From: Sipunculus nudus
Lineage: Eukaryota; Annelida; Sipuncula; Golfingiida; Sipunculidae
Assembly: GCA_026874595.1 (NCBI GenBank)
Contig: CM049314.1
Coordinates: 76,336,300-76,400,299, forward strand
Length of the DNA: 64,000 nt
Direction: 5' to 3'
A program made the position numbers and the translations under genes. The notes beneath the pieces are model-generated. The model was given only the letters and a program-made list of their open reading frames with translations. It had not been told where the DNA came from and did no database searches. Below are positions 1 to 15,938 of the stretch, in pieces. Positions within the stretch are counted from its first letter, which is position 1, and every line of letters starts with the position of its first letter.

Positions 1-312
1 TCTCCTTTGAATGTCTCGTAATCTTTGAACCCAACAGTAATTAAATAATAATTAAACATTTACTTCAATATAATCTTTATCGTAGCTGTAGGAGCGGACT
101 TCTTCACCTACGGCGCTCGGGCGCCATCTTTTCATTCTTCAGCGTAGCTTTGGCTAGCCATCGTTCATTACCAAACAATCGAATTTCTACTTTGAAGCTT
201 TTGACTGAATATATATTTACTTTAAAGTGTCATTAATGTATATTTATATTGATTAAATCACACCTCTTCCTTATGTGTGAACAGGTTTAAATGAGATGTG
301 GTTTATTTTTAG
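1..312 (+). other. Intron of gene P upstream of P1 (partial)
   Basis: AT-rich sequence ending in TTTTTAG at 306-312, the acceptor of P1. By analogy with gene M the previous cassette (partner of U1) should lie just left of the window. Nothing else recognised. Confidence 0.6.
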
Positions 313-408
313 CATTGGACTGTAGCAGCGGCTCATTAACACAGACCCAGTGCAATTTGTGTAACACAGCAGGTCTTGGGGCTTACTATAACAGCGGCTC
401 TTGCAACA
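313..408 (+). CDS. P exon 1: four-Cys cassette
   Basis: Phase 1-1, 96 nt, spacing C-x9-C-x2-C-x13-C (LDC...QCNLC...GSCN). AG at 311-312, GTAAGT donor at 409. Partner M1. Confidence 0.85.
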
Positions 409-3400
409 GTAAGTAAACCTTTCAAATTTCTTTAGATTAGTCCCTCCGCCGGGAGGGTATGCGTTCATCCCCGTTCGTGTGTGTTTCTGTCCATAACACA
501 TGCAGTCATGAACGGAACCTCATGAAACTACCAGGGCATTTCGGGAATGGCATACTCTTTGGCATATAGCTATCCAAATTAACACACGTTTGTTGAAATT
601 TAATGTAAAACACGTTTTTTTGTTTCTTTATTCGATATTCATATCAAATAGAAGTTACATGTCATTTAAAAAAAGAATCATTAATTTCTAATATATTAAA
701 ATTTATGCAGAAGGATAAATGATAGATAAGGAATAAAGAAAAACACCTGGACATATTTATATGTATTTTAAATTCATGTAATTGTTAATGCATACTTACC
801 GCCAGGTGTGAGATGTATCGTGTGCTTCATAAAAATGAAAGATGTAAATATATTATTTCAGACGTGAACTGTGCTGACAATAATGCCCTGACCACTCAGG
901 CCGCCTGTGAATCGTGCCGTAATCGCTACTGGGGCCTGGACTGTGACACTACACGTAAAGTATATTTTATATGACTGGTAATTGTGTCAGGTACTAGTTA
1001 TACTTAGACCCTATTAAACTCTTCTTTTTATAGTTTTGTATGCGCACGAAATATTTATAGCAATTAATGGTATAATATTTATTAACTTAAATAAATCCAC
1101 AAATAATTTCAGAGGTATTCAGTCAAGAGGTAATTTTATAGGCTACGATAATTGCATCAGTATAACATGTTTTGTTACCATTCGTAGAATGAGCTATACT
1201 AGTTGATAATACCTCATCAACGAATATAAAGAAACACCTTTGACGATTCAGCAAAAGTACGAAATTAAATATTTATATATATATATATTTTTCTGTATTA
1301 TATAAATATATAACTGTTAATGTTCAGTAACTTTGATTTCATTCAGTTTGTAAGACCGGAAACACATTTTGAGTTGCTCTCACTATTCACGTACAGATCT
1401 CGATTTTGAGCAGCGGTTTAAGGAAAGGAGAATTTAGCACATAATTTATGTATAAGAAGTGAATTTTTTTAAAAAACAGTTCCCATAACTGCCTCTACGC
1501 TTGTCAAGTCTTGGGGAAGCGTTACTGGGGACGCTTTGTGACATTTTCCTGCGTTAGTCGGTATTTCCTACGATATCTTTTTCTTCAGCCGCTGATCTCT
1601 GTACCGGGTCGCTTAACACACCGGAAAAATGCACTCAGTGTCTCTCCCATATGTGGTCATCAGGATCATGCGTCGGTAAGTTTTTTATAGTTCTCGTCCA
1701 CGATTACGTAAACCTTTAGTATGATAATCTTTGTATTTTAAGGCAGTGATTATGAATCTTGTATGTCTCTAAATGAGCACACCAGGGGCCTCCCACACAT
1801 CACTTTATAAATAAGCTCTAATGTCTCAGATTGGTGTCTGTTTTTTAAACAGTAAAATCTTAGAAGAAGTGTAATTATGAGATATAATTTTCCATTATTT
1901 TATTTTTTTTTGTATTAATGGACTATCTTAAAACTCAATGGTTTTATTTTGAGTAAATCAATAATAAAAGGTAGAAATAAAAAACCTCTGAAACGTAGAG
2001 TCAAAGAAAGAACAATATGCATAATCGATTTTAAACAATTTCCCCTCAGCGAGTGTTTTCTTAGTAGTGGCTGCCCCAATAGTATTTATAACTACCAGAA
2101 AAGGTAACAGTATGAAGGATGCCACAACCTTAACATCAGGTGCCTCTAAGCTCATATTTATAATGTTTTTTTTTTTAAATTGTCCTTCAAGACTATCTCT
2201 TCCGATGCTCATCTGTTTGAATCATGATTGAATGCGCCTAAGCATTATTGTCATATAACAATGTTGAATTGATTAAACAGCTTTGGACTGTACCTTTTTT
2301 GTTAGCGGTTGACTGTACGGATCCAAGTTTGGACGAGGCTTCCTGTAAGCGCTGCCGTCCATGGAAGTTCTGGAGCGGAACCGCCTGCCAAGGTAAGTAG
2401 CTTCGGGATCAAGATACATCGCTTATTTCTAATTAACCCTGTCCCCGATAGGGAAGGGAAGCCCCTGTCCCCGATAGGGAAGGGAAGCCCCTGTCCCCGA
2501 TAGGGAAGGGAAGCCCCTGTCCCCGATAGGGATGGGAAGCCCCTACGTATCACAAACTCTACCGTCCTATGTTGTTTATGTATTTCTATGTACTTTCTTG
2601 CACTTGCGTATGTCATTCGTATAATTTCGTACATTTTCGTATGTCATTCGTATAATTTCGTACATTTTCGTATGTCATTCGTATAATTTCGTACATTTTT
2701 GTATTTTTTCTGGATGAAGAAGCAGGTACCGATTAGTTCCTTTAATTTAAAACAATGACACCATCTAGAGTGGGAATATGGAAATAATAGGAATTGCAGG
2801 TTTTGAAAATAAAAGAATAATTTCTGCTCTTAATGCTGCGTATTTTCTGCTTCAGCCAATGACGCCGACTGTGCCAACCCGACAGCCATCACGGACCAGA
2901 ACAAGTGTACCGCCTGTTACCATGCCTACTGGACCGGCACAGCCTGTGCAAGTTAATAATTATTTCATATTATATAACTTGTAAAGTATATTTTATGTAT
3001 TTTTTCGTTTATTCTATTAGTATCACTATATATAATATATTTTGTGCGTTATTAATATTTGTTTGTGGGTTGCATGGATCTTTAGAGTTTTGGTTTAGTA
3101 ATATATCTCAACCCAAATATCAAAGTAACCGTCCCTATTTTGCCTCTATAGTAAATATATAATCTTTTTCTTTTATAGCATTTATCCTGCTTTATTTTAC
3201 TTATCACCTTTCCACCATGCTTGGGTCACTTTTTCTAGTATTGACTGTTCAAAAAATGGTAAAACCATTCTGCTTATATTTCCTCCTCAGCGGTGGACTG
3301 CGATCTTGCTGACAGCCAAGCAAAATGTGAGGCGTGTGACGGGTTCAAGTGGTCAAGCAGCAGCTGTACCCGTGAGTAGCGTATTATAGCAAAATAAACC

Positions 3401-6400
3401 ATCACAGAACACCTACACGGAGCATCAACAATCACAGAACACCTACACGGAGCATCAACAATCACAGAACACCTACACGGAGCATCAACAATCACAGAAC
3501 ACCTACACGGAGCGTCAACAATCACAGAACACCTACACGGAGCGTCAACAATCACAGAACACCTACACGGAGCATCAACAATCACAGAACACCTACACGG
3601 AGCATCAACAATCACAGAACACCTACACGGAGCATCAACAATCACAGAACACCTACACGGAGCATCAACAAACACAGAACACCTACACGGAGCATCAACA
3701 ATCACAGAACACCTACACGGAGCATCAACAATCACAGAACACCTACACGGAGCATCAACAAACACAGAACACCTACACGGAGCATCAACAATCACAGAAC
3801 ACCAACACGGAGCATCAACAATCACAGAACACCTACACGGAGCATCAACAAACACAGAACACCTTCACGGAGCATCAACAAACACAGAACACCTACACGG
3901 AGCATCAACAATCACAGAACACCTACACGGAGCATCAACAATCACAGAACTCCTACACGGAGCATCAACAATCACAGAACACCTACACGGAGCATCAACA
4001 AACACAGAACACCTACACGGAGCATAAACAATCACAGGACACCTACACGGAGCATCAACAAACACAGGACACCTACACGGAGCATCAACAATCACAGAAC
4101 ACCTACACGGAGCATCAACAATCACAGAACACCTACACGGAGCATCAACAATCACAGAACACCTACACGGAGCATCAACAATCACAGAACACCTTCACGG
4201 AGCATCAACAAACACAGAACACCTACACGGAGCATCAACAATCACAGAACACCTACACGGAGCATCAACAATCACAGAACTCCTACACGGAGCATCAACC
4301 ATCACAGAACACCTACACGGAGCATCAACAAACACAGAACACCTACACGGAGCATCAACAATCACAGAACACCTACACGGAGCATCAACAAACACAGAAC
4401 ACCTACACGGAGCATCAACAATCACAGAACGCCTACACGGAGCATCAACAATCACAGAACACCTACACGGAGCATCAACAATCACAGAACACCTACACGG
4501 AGCATCAACAAACACAGAACACCTACACGGAGCATCAACAATCACTGAACACCTACACGGAGCATCAGCAATCACAGAACATCTACACGGAGCATCAAAC
4601 TACAGACGCTACCTACCTTCCACAGTCTTATTCAGTATGGATGTCACTAGATGTAACAAGTCATTCTGAAAACCCCAAACTTAATTGAACCGTTCTTTAA
4701 TCTGTAGGTCCATTTTGTACAAAACTATCAGACAAGAATAGGTACAGGAGAGGTTAATATTCGAGTATAAAATAAGTATATGCAAATAATCGGGGGGGGG
4801 GGCGTATCATGCATGACTCGTACATACCAAGATTACAAACTTAGCCAAGCGACCATGTGGTCTTATTTAAGCATTCGTTTTCTTGCACAACATGAGTCTC
4901 AATTTGTTCCACTAAAGTATGACCATTGAAATTTTGCACAACCATAGCAAATTATTTTATAAATGTAATAAACTCAGAATCTGAATAAGCACTCTTTATT
5001 TTACAACATATTAGTTTAAATGATGAAGCTCGAGGTATCTCGTTCCGTGCAAACCGATTTATATTAAAAAGCTGATTATTGATTTTAGAGCCAAATAAAT
5101 TCTGAATAAAGTGTCACCAACAAGTCGAGGTTATCGACACATGAAAGACGCCGTGTCATCTAACCACAATAACTAGAAGCTTGTAAAATGTAAATGTAGG
5201 GTTTTCTCATGAAGTTTTATAGTAAATGTTAGGCTTTTACTCCCCTTTACTACATTGTCAAACTTTATCTAAATATTCATCTTTCAAAAATTAATCGCCA
5301 ATCTTTCATGGACACGTATCGGTAAAATATACTCTATTTATGTAAAACGACGCAACAGCGCAGCCAACTGAATACAATTCTGAGGACCGTTATCGAATAA
5401 GCATCTAGTATTTTTGCTTCTGATACTATTAAAGAATCGTTTCTATTGTGAACGGAAAGTATATCTTATTTCAGCGGTGGCATGCTTGGGCCAACAACTC
5501 TCCAGCCAGGATACCTGTGAATATTGTAGACACCATATATGGCACGGAACCTCCTGTTCAGGTAAGTGACGTCATCAAGAATGTTAAGTCAGCAGATATG
5601 TGACATCCTCAGGTAAGTTACGTCTCGCCTTGTATGAAAAAAGTGCTTGTGATTGAATGAATCTCCCGATTCCATCCCTTCGAAGTCACAAAGACAACAG
5701 GATAATAAGAATAATTTCTAATAGAGATGGTCAACTTGATATTTTAATTACAGATTATCCTGATTATCCTGCCCACCTGTTTTTTCATACGCCGGGCATA
5801 TGACGGTAGTATAATGGTATAGAGACCGTCCGTCCTTCCGTCCGTTAACTGTTAGTGTCGTTGGATAACTTACCGCGGCTTCGATGGATTTTCAGCACAC
5901 TCTCCATAACTACTTACCAATGTATTATCTCTCCCGAGTTCGATTATGGCCAAAATCCACATATATTAAATTAGGTCTATGGGTCACTGATCCACTCTGT
6001 TGTGTCGCCACGATAACTTTTGAAGAATATGATATGAAGGATTTTGATAAAACTTACCAGAAATGTAAATCAGTAAAATATCTCGCATAAGTTCGATTTC
6101 TAGCAAAATCCATGCATATTTAATGAGGTCGGAGGTCACTACACTTTGGATGCACAGTGGTGACTTAACAAAAATCCTATGGATTTTCATGAAACTCATT
6201 TTACATATTTATCAATGCAGTTCCTCATTATCAATTAAACTCTCAGCAGATTTCACGCATATTTAATGAGGTCAGAGGTCACAAGATACACGACGGGCGA
6301 ATTATGCACGTTTGCGATGTTCCTTTTAGTTTCTTTTATGGTAAGACATAATTTTTGGCACCAAAGGCAAAAAAAAAAAAAAAGTAAAGAAAATGCTTGA

Positions 6401-9177
6401 TTAATCATTGTGAAGTATTAACTTACTTAATGCGATTTTCCAATTCTTTAGCGACATCGTTCGGCGATCCAAAGGGAAAAGAAACAACAGAAAGCAGTAA
6501 CAACGTCATAATAGGTCGCGTGCAAAAGAAATACAGAAACAATGATCAAATGCTACCGACCCTCTTTTTTATAACGATGTTTTTTTCAACAATGCACGAG
6601 CTCTCACTGTTACGTCATTCACGAGTTGTTGATACGAAACAATGGCTACTCACTAGGGATATCTTAATATAAATATTCAAATATAAATATAGAATATAAA
6701 ATACATGCATATTACAGATTAACCATTTTAATAATTTTAACATTTGTTTGTATTAAATTCAAAGTTCACAATATCAGTTTGCGTTTAGTCATATGAATAG
6801 TAACAGCTACATCATGTCAATTATTTCAGAGTATTGGAATGCAAAATGAACGCAAACATAGAAACATGTTCATCGTCTGTACGTTTTTCTTTATGTCATA
6901 TTTGATAATTTATTAATTTTAGCTGCGGAATGTAGCAGCACTGGTCTCACACAAGCCCCGTGTAGTTCTTGCAAAGACATCAAGGTTTGGACAGGCAGCA
7001 CGTGCGCGGACTGTGAGTAAATCTGTAAAGACACTTGTTTTAAAGTTTTTGTTTCAGTTGAAGGCATTTTATAAAACGACATAAAGGTAAATTTAAATAC
7101 TAAATGTCTCACCCGGCCCATTTTAATCTTCAGTTTAATCACATAATACCTTTTGAATTCCTCCAATATGATTTTCATTCCTTGTGATTCTAAATTTCTC
7201 TGCCAGGTGTCTGGCGGAGGTTGGGATATCTATACTCTTCTTTGAAACTATGGCAACGGACACACAACTTACACCGGAACACAAGCTCTCATTGTACTTA
7301 CTCTTGGCCCTATGCCAGAAACAATGAAATCAAACCAACGAGAGCAGGTGTCGCATGTTTAAAATTTTTGCTGGATGCACAATGGTCTGATTACAATTCT
7401 TTGCTCTGTGCGCACCATAGTGTTCCTGCCCGGGTAACCCTTCCATAGAAAGCAGCGGTTACACAAAACGATGTCAGGTACCTCTGCGTCAGGAGCGTAG
7501 TTGAGGTCTTGAACTAAATATATATACAAGATATATAAATATACACACACATACATACATGTGTGTGTAGCTGTCTGTTACTTTATTCATGATAATTTTT
7601 ATTTTTTTTGTTTTAGTAACGACTGGACAGTGCTCCACGAGCGGCACGGCCACAACTTGCCCGGCGTGTCTCGGTAAAGTGTATGACGGGTCTTCGGCGT
7701 GCATAGGTAATGACCGGGCTTCAATTTTCATTTAAAACCAGATGGTATTTTCTTTTTTAGAAAAACAATCCGAGACGACCATAGGTTGATTACACCTATA
7801 ACTATCAATTAAAATTTAAATTGGTGTACGTAAGAATATATATATGTATTGCTGATCATTCTGTCCATGTTTAATAACGATTATTAAAAAAAGAAATAGA
7901 ATTCATGCATTTACGAGACATATATCATTAATATAGTTATATATGAAAATGTTTGTGAAATAACATATATATTAAACTATACTTATTTTACAAACTATCT
8001 TATACTCAGTTATGTATGTATATTGTTTTATATTTTTATATTATATTATATTTTATTATCACAAGTATTACCAACTTGACACATAATATTGGACATGACC
8101 ATACTTAGTATATTCAGCATGTTATACAATATATTATATTTTATTCATTATATGAGTGTATGTTATATTGTATTATCGCAGCTATTACCACAACGACAAC
8201 CCAGGCAACATGTGAAAATAACTATGGATATGTTAGTTTATCCATGACCTGCCGAAGTGAGTAACAAATCAAATGATATATTTTACTTAATCAATATTGT
8301 TACAAAAGCATAGAAGTTATGGTAAGAAGGTGACAACTTATATGGTTAAAGTGTGTATAGGAATTAAAATATTAAATCAGTTAGGTCATTGTTCCAGTTC
8401 TGATTAACTGTGAATCTATAATTAACAGCCCGCAGTTATAGAAACAGATATACATGTAGATAGATACACATGCTTAGTCACGTGGACATTTTGAACACCA
8501 TAAAATATTGTAGGGCCTATCGGGGAAACAAGCCCTATCGGTAGCACACAGGTCCAGCGTTCCACCACTTCGTCAATAAAACAAGCTTCAATGGCGAGAG
8601 AGATATTTCGGCCTTGATATGTTCTAAACTACACCCCTTTGAAATCGTTCTGACAACGGAACGAAGTGAATCAATTGATCATCCCAGGAGTCGCACTTGG
8701 GTAAACTAAGTGGCTGTATGTATTACGAAAATCACCCTTCTTCGGACCTCAAAGGCGGCATCCCGAACGAGCCCCCTTTTTTGCCAAGTAGACATCTTTC
8801 ACAGGTTAGAGTATAGTTTTACCGATCCGGGATGGGAACGCATGTCGGTGGTACACAAGTACAGCTTTTCAACATCTTCAGCTTCAATGGCGAAATATTC
8901 AGGTCCCCCTTTATATGCACCCCATAATAATATAACCATACACGCGTATCCTCAGACACACAATTCTATTCGGCCTCTCAGCAGAGGAAGGTCCGGAGTT
9001 TGTATTATGTATTTATGTGTGCTTTAGTAACCAGTTCTGTCTTCCCACACCAGGTGTCCTTACCGATAACATATGCAGTGGCGCCATCTCCAGCCAGGCG
9101 GCTTGTGGATGGTGTCCTGGCAGGTACTGGAATTCTGGGATCTGTACCAGTAAGTATTTTGGTAAATAGTGATATTA

Positions 9178-9214
<37 letters not shown>

Positions 9215-10252
9215 TGTATGTTTTCAGTATAAGTTAATTCTAAACCAGGATCAGCTAAATAAAATATTTTGTTTTAAACTAAAAATGAAGAAAAAATGGA
9301 ACTTAGGTCCATAATTATTATTAACAATATATAGACATGTTCCCAATATATAGACAGTTTTACAATGAATGTCAACGGATGATTACATCGCATCGCTAAC
9401 TCGTGGGGCAGGGAGGATATATACCTCAGATTTCCCTGTATTACTCTGCTGTACATGTGCAACCAAGTAGGACGCCGGTACAAGAAAAATGAATATAGAA
9501 AGACAACGATCAATAGGAGAGAAATTACAGATGTAACTTCTGCATTATGTGCAATAACACAACATGCACCAGTAGAATGAGCCATCTGTTAATACTGAAC
9601 AGTGAATCTGTTAATACTATTTATAAGGAATCAACCATCATTAACATCTGTCTCAAAGTGACACTACCCGGTGGGAGGGTAGGAGGTATTTTTGTAATCT
9701 GACATTGATTTCGGTATACAGGCGGGTAACCTGAAATGATGCCAGGGGCTGTAGCTTGAGCCCTTAACAATAGGCGGGAGCTGGGGATTATCAATTTCGA
9801 ATCTTCTTATTTATATATAGCTTAACTTGGTCTCTCATGTATTTGAGAAGTATTTTCATTTGTCAAGCTGTCATTCTGTGATGTCGTGTTTTTTCCTTGA
9901 CACAGCTGTGACTTGCACAGCTGCGTCGACAGCTGCCGAGTGCAACGCCTGTTCCGGTAAATACTGGGATGGAGACGGCTGTGAAGGTTAGTGCGTCTCA
10001 GGTGTCCAGTATCAAGTTACGGTAAATTATCAAAACAAATGTCACCCCTCATTATTTTGTTTTACTCTTAATTCTGTGTCAGAATTGAATCAGGAGTTTT
10101 ATTTGTTATATGGAAAATATTGAGAACTCACACAGCCTATATGCGTCAATACTACTGTAGAAATACATATATCCAGAAAGGTAATGTTAATGATATATTC
10201 TACAGATCATACAATATTACATAAATGTTATATGATATCTATACACACACAA

Positions 10253-10330
<78 letters not shown>

Positions 10331-13300
10331 GTAACACCTTAATCTAAGACCCTTTAGTGTGCCGTTTAGTCATTGTTATTGCCTTCGCACGCCTAGAGTG
10401 GGGCTAAGGTATAGACTGTTCAGTGCTTAAACAGCCTGTCTGCCTGTATTGTCTGCACTGGTCTGGTGCTGTTCACATTTAAGGTCTACCTGGTTTGATA
10501 GGCCCGAATTTCTTCACTGAGAATAGGGGTAATTTATTTGCTTCCGATGCGTGGCCACGCAAACTGTTCAAGCGTATACGCACGTGTAGTGCGTCAAAAC
10601 ATGAAAACAGGGATGTGATGCATTGAAACACAGGAATTACGGATATGTTTACATACACATATATAATACAGATTGGAGAGGACTGAACAATCCCCGGAAC
10701 CATGTAAAATCGGCACGAGGGTCAACCTTAATTATCTCTTTAATTTCCTTTCAACCATTTAAAATACATTACAATATACATATTATCAAATTGAAATAGT
10801 CGATTAATTAATCAATCAAATTTATTTTTTACAAATAGGCCCCGATTATTATCCTGTTGATATATATATATACACCGTGCCATTTCCCCATATATCACAC
10901 ATACACACACAGCAGTAACATATGACAGGGAGAATTATAAACTTGATTTTTATATCATATTATGCTCATTGAATGTGTGATGAATCTCTTAACGGAGCTT
11001 GCTAAATATAAATATTTAACACAAATATGAACGTTCTCCCTCTTTCAGATGTCAGTGCACTGACGTGCTCAGGAACCGTATACACACAAGATGAATGCGA
11101 GTCTGGATGTTCAAAGAGCGACAACAGTGCCCGGGAATGGTCAAGCAACACAGGACAATGCATCGGTAAGGTGTATTTAATAAAATCTTTGTGTGGACGT
11201 AACCACATTTTTTAAATGATTTCTCAGCTTATCTATTAATAAGAACGCCTGCAAAATTCGATTTCGCTTTGTGAGTGCTAGTATATGCAAGTGGAAGCAC
11301 TGTCATTTTAGGAATTTGACATTATTTGGCGAAAGGTCTATCACATTGCCACCAATGAGACACCTTGTGTATCCACAGTGACATACCCGTACCCAACGAG
11401 CCCGGCAAAAAACACAGGCCTGTCCAAAGCGCGAAAGGATACTATGCTGTTACTCAAGTCCAGCGTACAAGTTATAAACTTTGGATACGATATGATACCA
11501 AGCAGGGTACGACAAGAAATCCTGGCCTATGGGCTTCGTATCTTAACGTATATGTACAAATACAATATCGATTCTGCGTCGTATCGAATCCGAATTTTCA
11601 TGATGTTAACGCTGGGTTTAAGTAGCTTTGTACTTATACATGCCTTGTCCTTCGTTATATCTTCTGTTGGTAGCGCATTAGGCTACTGTTTCATGACAAG
11701 ACAAGTAGCTGATCAGTATCAGATAAGGTTATCCCATCCCCTTTTGCACGAGATCCGTATAACGTACGGAAAAACACGATACGAATCTATGGTCTTTACG
11801 ATACGACGTTGCGATTGAAAAATATGAAATGGTATCGAATCGGAAATTCGTAACGTGTACGCTAGGCTTACACAACAAACAATATCCTTTATGCTATATG
11901 CTGAATTACGGATGTCAATGTAATAGCTGAACGTGAACACAAGACGCTCTCTCCCGTATTATTAAAACAAGAAAATCACTTGTGACATTCACTTCTCATC
12001 AAACGGCACATGACATGACGTCATTTTCTGTATCGCGTCATCGCGTTTCATACATGGCCGTAGGATTACAGACCATCGCAGTACATACTATGTATCAAAA
12101 CCTCTAAAGTGTTCTCCTGGGTTATTTATGTATTGATGTATTGAGACCTCACACTCCCGAACTTTCTTCAGAATTTCTATTGAAAAAGTTTTTAAAATTT
12201 ACTGCGGACAAAAAAAACACACATACACGTAACATCACACGCAGGATCGACAAAAGCCCTTACCCACTGCACCCGGTAGAGTTAATTATGCTATGCAGGT
12301 CTTGTGTAATTCGTGCTCTTTTCTGTGACGCAGGATTTATAAGTGACGTATATACAGAGTTTGCCTTTTTGTCTACATGTGTTACAATGAAACGCCTGCG
12401 GTTTGTTTATAGAAGACACTCTATAGAGCCATAGAACCAAGTTGTATATGTTAATATTTCATATTTTTATGCGTATGTATAGTTTATAATTGGTTGGTGC
12501 TCCTAGCACTCCACTTTAGTAATATTCGATGCCTCTGTAATAATTTTGTTAGTTAACGCTGAAGACTTTATTTTTCTGATTAATTTGAGTTTACTAAATA
12601 ACAAAATCAAGTGGAATATTAAATGTGTCAGGATTGATTAGTCAAGCCTTATACCACTGTGTACACTTTGGAAATTTTTTTTATTGTTCACGAACGCTTG
12701 TCAAGTATTGGATTTTCAAAGTATGAATAAATCAGGGTAAATATTTGACTTTAATTTTACCTTGATTACTTTAAGCTTGTGCCCAGCACTGTCTGACTTG
12801 TCACGTGGTGAACTCCGCTTCAACAGCGCCATCTGTCGAGTGTCTAACTTGTGAAGATGGCTACGTCCTTGACTCCGGTGCTTGCGTCTGTAAGTAACTG
12901 CAGTGTAATCTTTAAATACGCGCACCAGCCATCACAACCACCCCGTTAAGATGACCACTCTCTGTTAGTCCTTGTCAAATCTAACGTAAATTACCATAAA
13001 AATATTCCCACTTACAGGGCCATCCCGATATGACGACCACCGATGCCTTGGTAGACATCCGGTCTTAGAGAATGAACTTCTAGAGTTCAATAAAACCGTG
13101 ACCAACATTAATTTATTGACTTAGCAGGTCCAAATTGTCCGGCGTGTTCGTTCCGCATACTGAAACAATTTGTCAATATTATATCACGGTGTCTTCTTGA
13201 TTAATATCTTCGTCAATAAACATATAAGTTACATGCTAATGTAATAAACTTTATTAATTAATGATACAATGTGAAATATAATTTGTAAACTATTCACTTT

Positions 13301-14138
13301 ATCGCCGGGTTGGAAATAATTTGTGTACCATGACCCGCTAACTACCCGAAACGACTACATTGGCCGGTCCCTCAGATGGTCGTGTTAGAGAGATTTTACT
13401 TTGTTTATACAATACATTTACAGTTAATTGTGAGCTGACGAGCATTATCAATCTTAGATTAAAAGTAACGATTTTTCATCAAAGGCTACTCTTAATATGG
13501 TAAACTGCAAATCATTTTGTCGGTGCACACTGTAAAGTCCACACATTTACTGATGATGTATACTTTATGAGCTAACACTGGAAGTCCACACAGATCAGTC
13601 ATTGTAATATTAATTGTTGGTATACTAAAATTACTCATAAAAAGGAAACGCCGTTGATATAACTTTTTTTTGTTAATAATTAATATCTTAATATTTTTTA
13701 ACATAATATGTATATTGTACATAATATTTACATATTATTGTGCTTCTAGGGCGGAAAATCCTTAATATGCAGTTAAATTACAATATATGCTCTATTTTCT
13801 AAATATTAAATTATATATATTAATATTGAACTATATTCTAAATATTGAATTATTTGTATTAAATATTGAATTATGTATATTAAATAAATATATATATATA
13901 TTTGTATATATATTTATTCATGGGTTTAAATAAAAAGCGAAACTTGTGCAAAATATTTCTTTATTCATGGTCAAATGATACATGTAAGTACATATAAATC
14001 AAACCTACAACGCAATCACTGTGTTTCCATCCCAAAAAATCAAACTTCACTTTTTGAAGAGGGTACTCAGCGTGGTTAATTGGTCTTTTTTGTGCAGGTG
14101 ATCCTATTAGTGGAGTGATCAGGGGTTTTAAGGCAGGG

Positions 14139-14179
<41 letters not shown>

Positions 14180-15878
14180 AGAAGAAAACAGTTATTTCTA
14201 AAGTTGTATGATTTCAGCGTGTACCGCCGCCACACTTAACACCCAGATTAAATGTAACACCTGTAAACGGCCATGGAGCAGCGGAACGTGTGGAAGTAAG
14301 TACAGCATGTCATAGTCTCGTGTGCTTGACTTCATGTAACAAAATACAGTATCAAATTTTACGTTAGACTATACTGAAAGTATTCATTCCACGTAAAGGT
14401 TCTGAATGAGTGTGTTTTTTAATTTAATAATATATAAAAAATTAAATTAGGTTGTCTTTGATTAACTGGTAAATTTTCCTTATCTCTTGTTTTGGCGATC
14501 TCGAGAGTATGTTTTATCAGATATTAAATATCCCTGGAATTGCTGGAGTTATGAGCACCAGATTTTAAGGACATATTGATATGGTGATTGGTATTTCAGT
14601 ATAAGCTGCAGACAGTGCAGCTTAAAAGTAAAGCTTGGGTCTCTTGTCGAGAATGACAGACTACAGATATCAGTCTGATACTTAGCAGAACACAAATAGT
14701 TACCATAAGATTAAGAATGTTAAAAAGTAAAAATAAACAGACACCTTCCTGAACGCTTCTTGCAAATGCCATATAAGTTCATTTGTGACATTCATTGATG
14801 TGCTACGGGCCTTAGTATTGCGTCAGTTTCAGCTGAGTATCATGGTCCATGGGCCACTTTTGTGACAAATAGATAAACAAGACTATTTTAAGGTGTTGAA
14901 AACTGCACTCTAAATAACTCTTATGAAGTAGGCAGCCTTTGGCAGTGTGGGGGTATAGCACATGCTACATTCGCTACCAGTTAGTTCAGAATATATTCGT
15001 TTTGTTTAAGATCTAAGTATTGTCTGAAAATCATATAATGTTCATTTTTGTCAGAAAACGGGACATTGTTTTATCAATCTTGATACGTGTTATACTTGAC
15101 AACACGGTTTCAATAGAAAAGGGAATTTTCATTGACATATCAGTCTAACGTGATTTGTATACGAAATCACCCTCTCTCTCTCTCCCCACCCCACCCAACC
15201 CCACCCCAGAGAACCAACACACCTTACAGTTCACACATTGGTCAACAAATGCAGGTACTATTGTTGAAAGACGTCTGGTACTCAGGCCAACAGAACCAGG
15301 TTTAACGAGCTCAAGCCCTTCTTATTTGATCTGCTGGGAATAGCTTATTTACACCGATTTGTGCAAGCCTGGACGGACTGGTTGAGGACTCCTATTTTCT
15401 ATATTTTCTTATTTTTTTCCTATTGTCTCCCATATTTTCCAGCATTTAGATCATAGTCTCCTATATTTTCCTTTATTTTAATGTGCACATTTTTGTTTCT
15501 GACCCAATTATTATTATTCAATAATTAATGACATAAGAATCTATTTTATAAAAAAATCAGCTTTTTTTAAAGAACTCTCCTGTTAATAGATGCAGCTATG
15601 CAAGTTAAGCCATCTAAATAAATTAAACAGACATTTGGGATCTGCCTAGAGAATTGATGGACATGTTAAGCTACTGTGTAACCCATGATGGTACAGTGGA
15701 AATTCCTTTATGTTCCATTTTTTCTTTGCAGTAATTTCCTATAAACTCCTATATCTTTATCTGAAGTGATGCTATAAAAATCCTATGTTTTTTTTTTTGT
15801 GGGAGACTTGCTTGTGACCCGATGACTATTCAAGAAAAGGACCATCTCCAGGCATAGATGTATATCTAAGAACGGTAA

Positions 15879-15938
<60 letters not shown>

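Noticed and set aside
313-408. Treating each cassette exon as a separate small gene
   Set aside because: Exons share phase 1 ends, lack starts and stops, and join into one frame confirmed by the paralogue.
3274-4575. Minus-strand VDAPCRCSVI repeat proteins
   Set aside because: Arise from the 30-bp minisatellite, which lies in an intron of gene P and is missing from its paralogue.
3401-4600. CRISPR-like array
   Set aside because: Units are contiguous with no unique spacers, and the DNA is eukaryotic.
11378-11818. 146-codon plus-strand open frame in intron 13
   Set aside because: No recognisable domain, not conserved in the paired M intron, sits between good splice sites of gene P.
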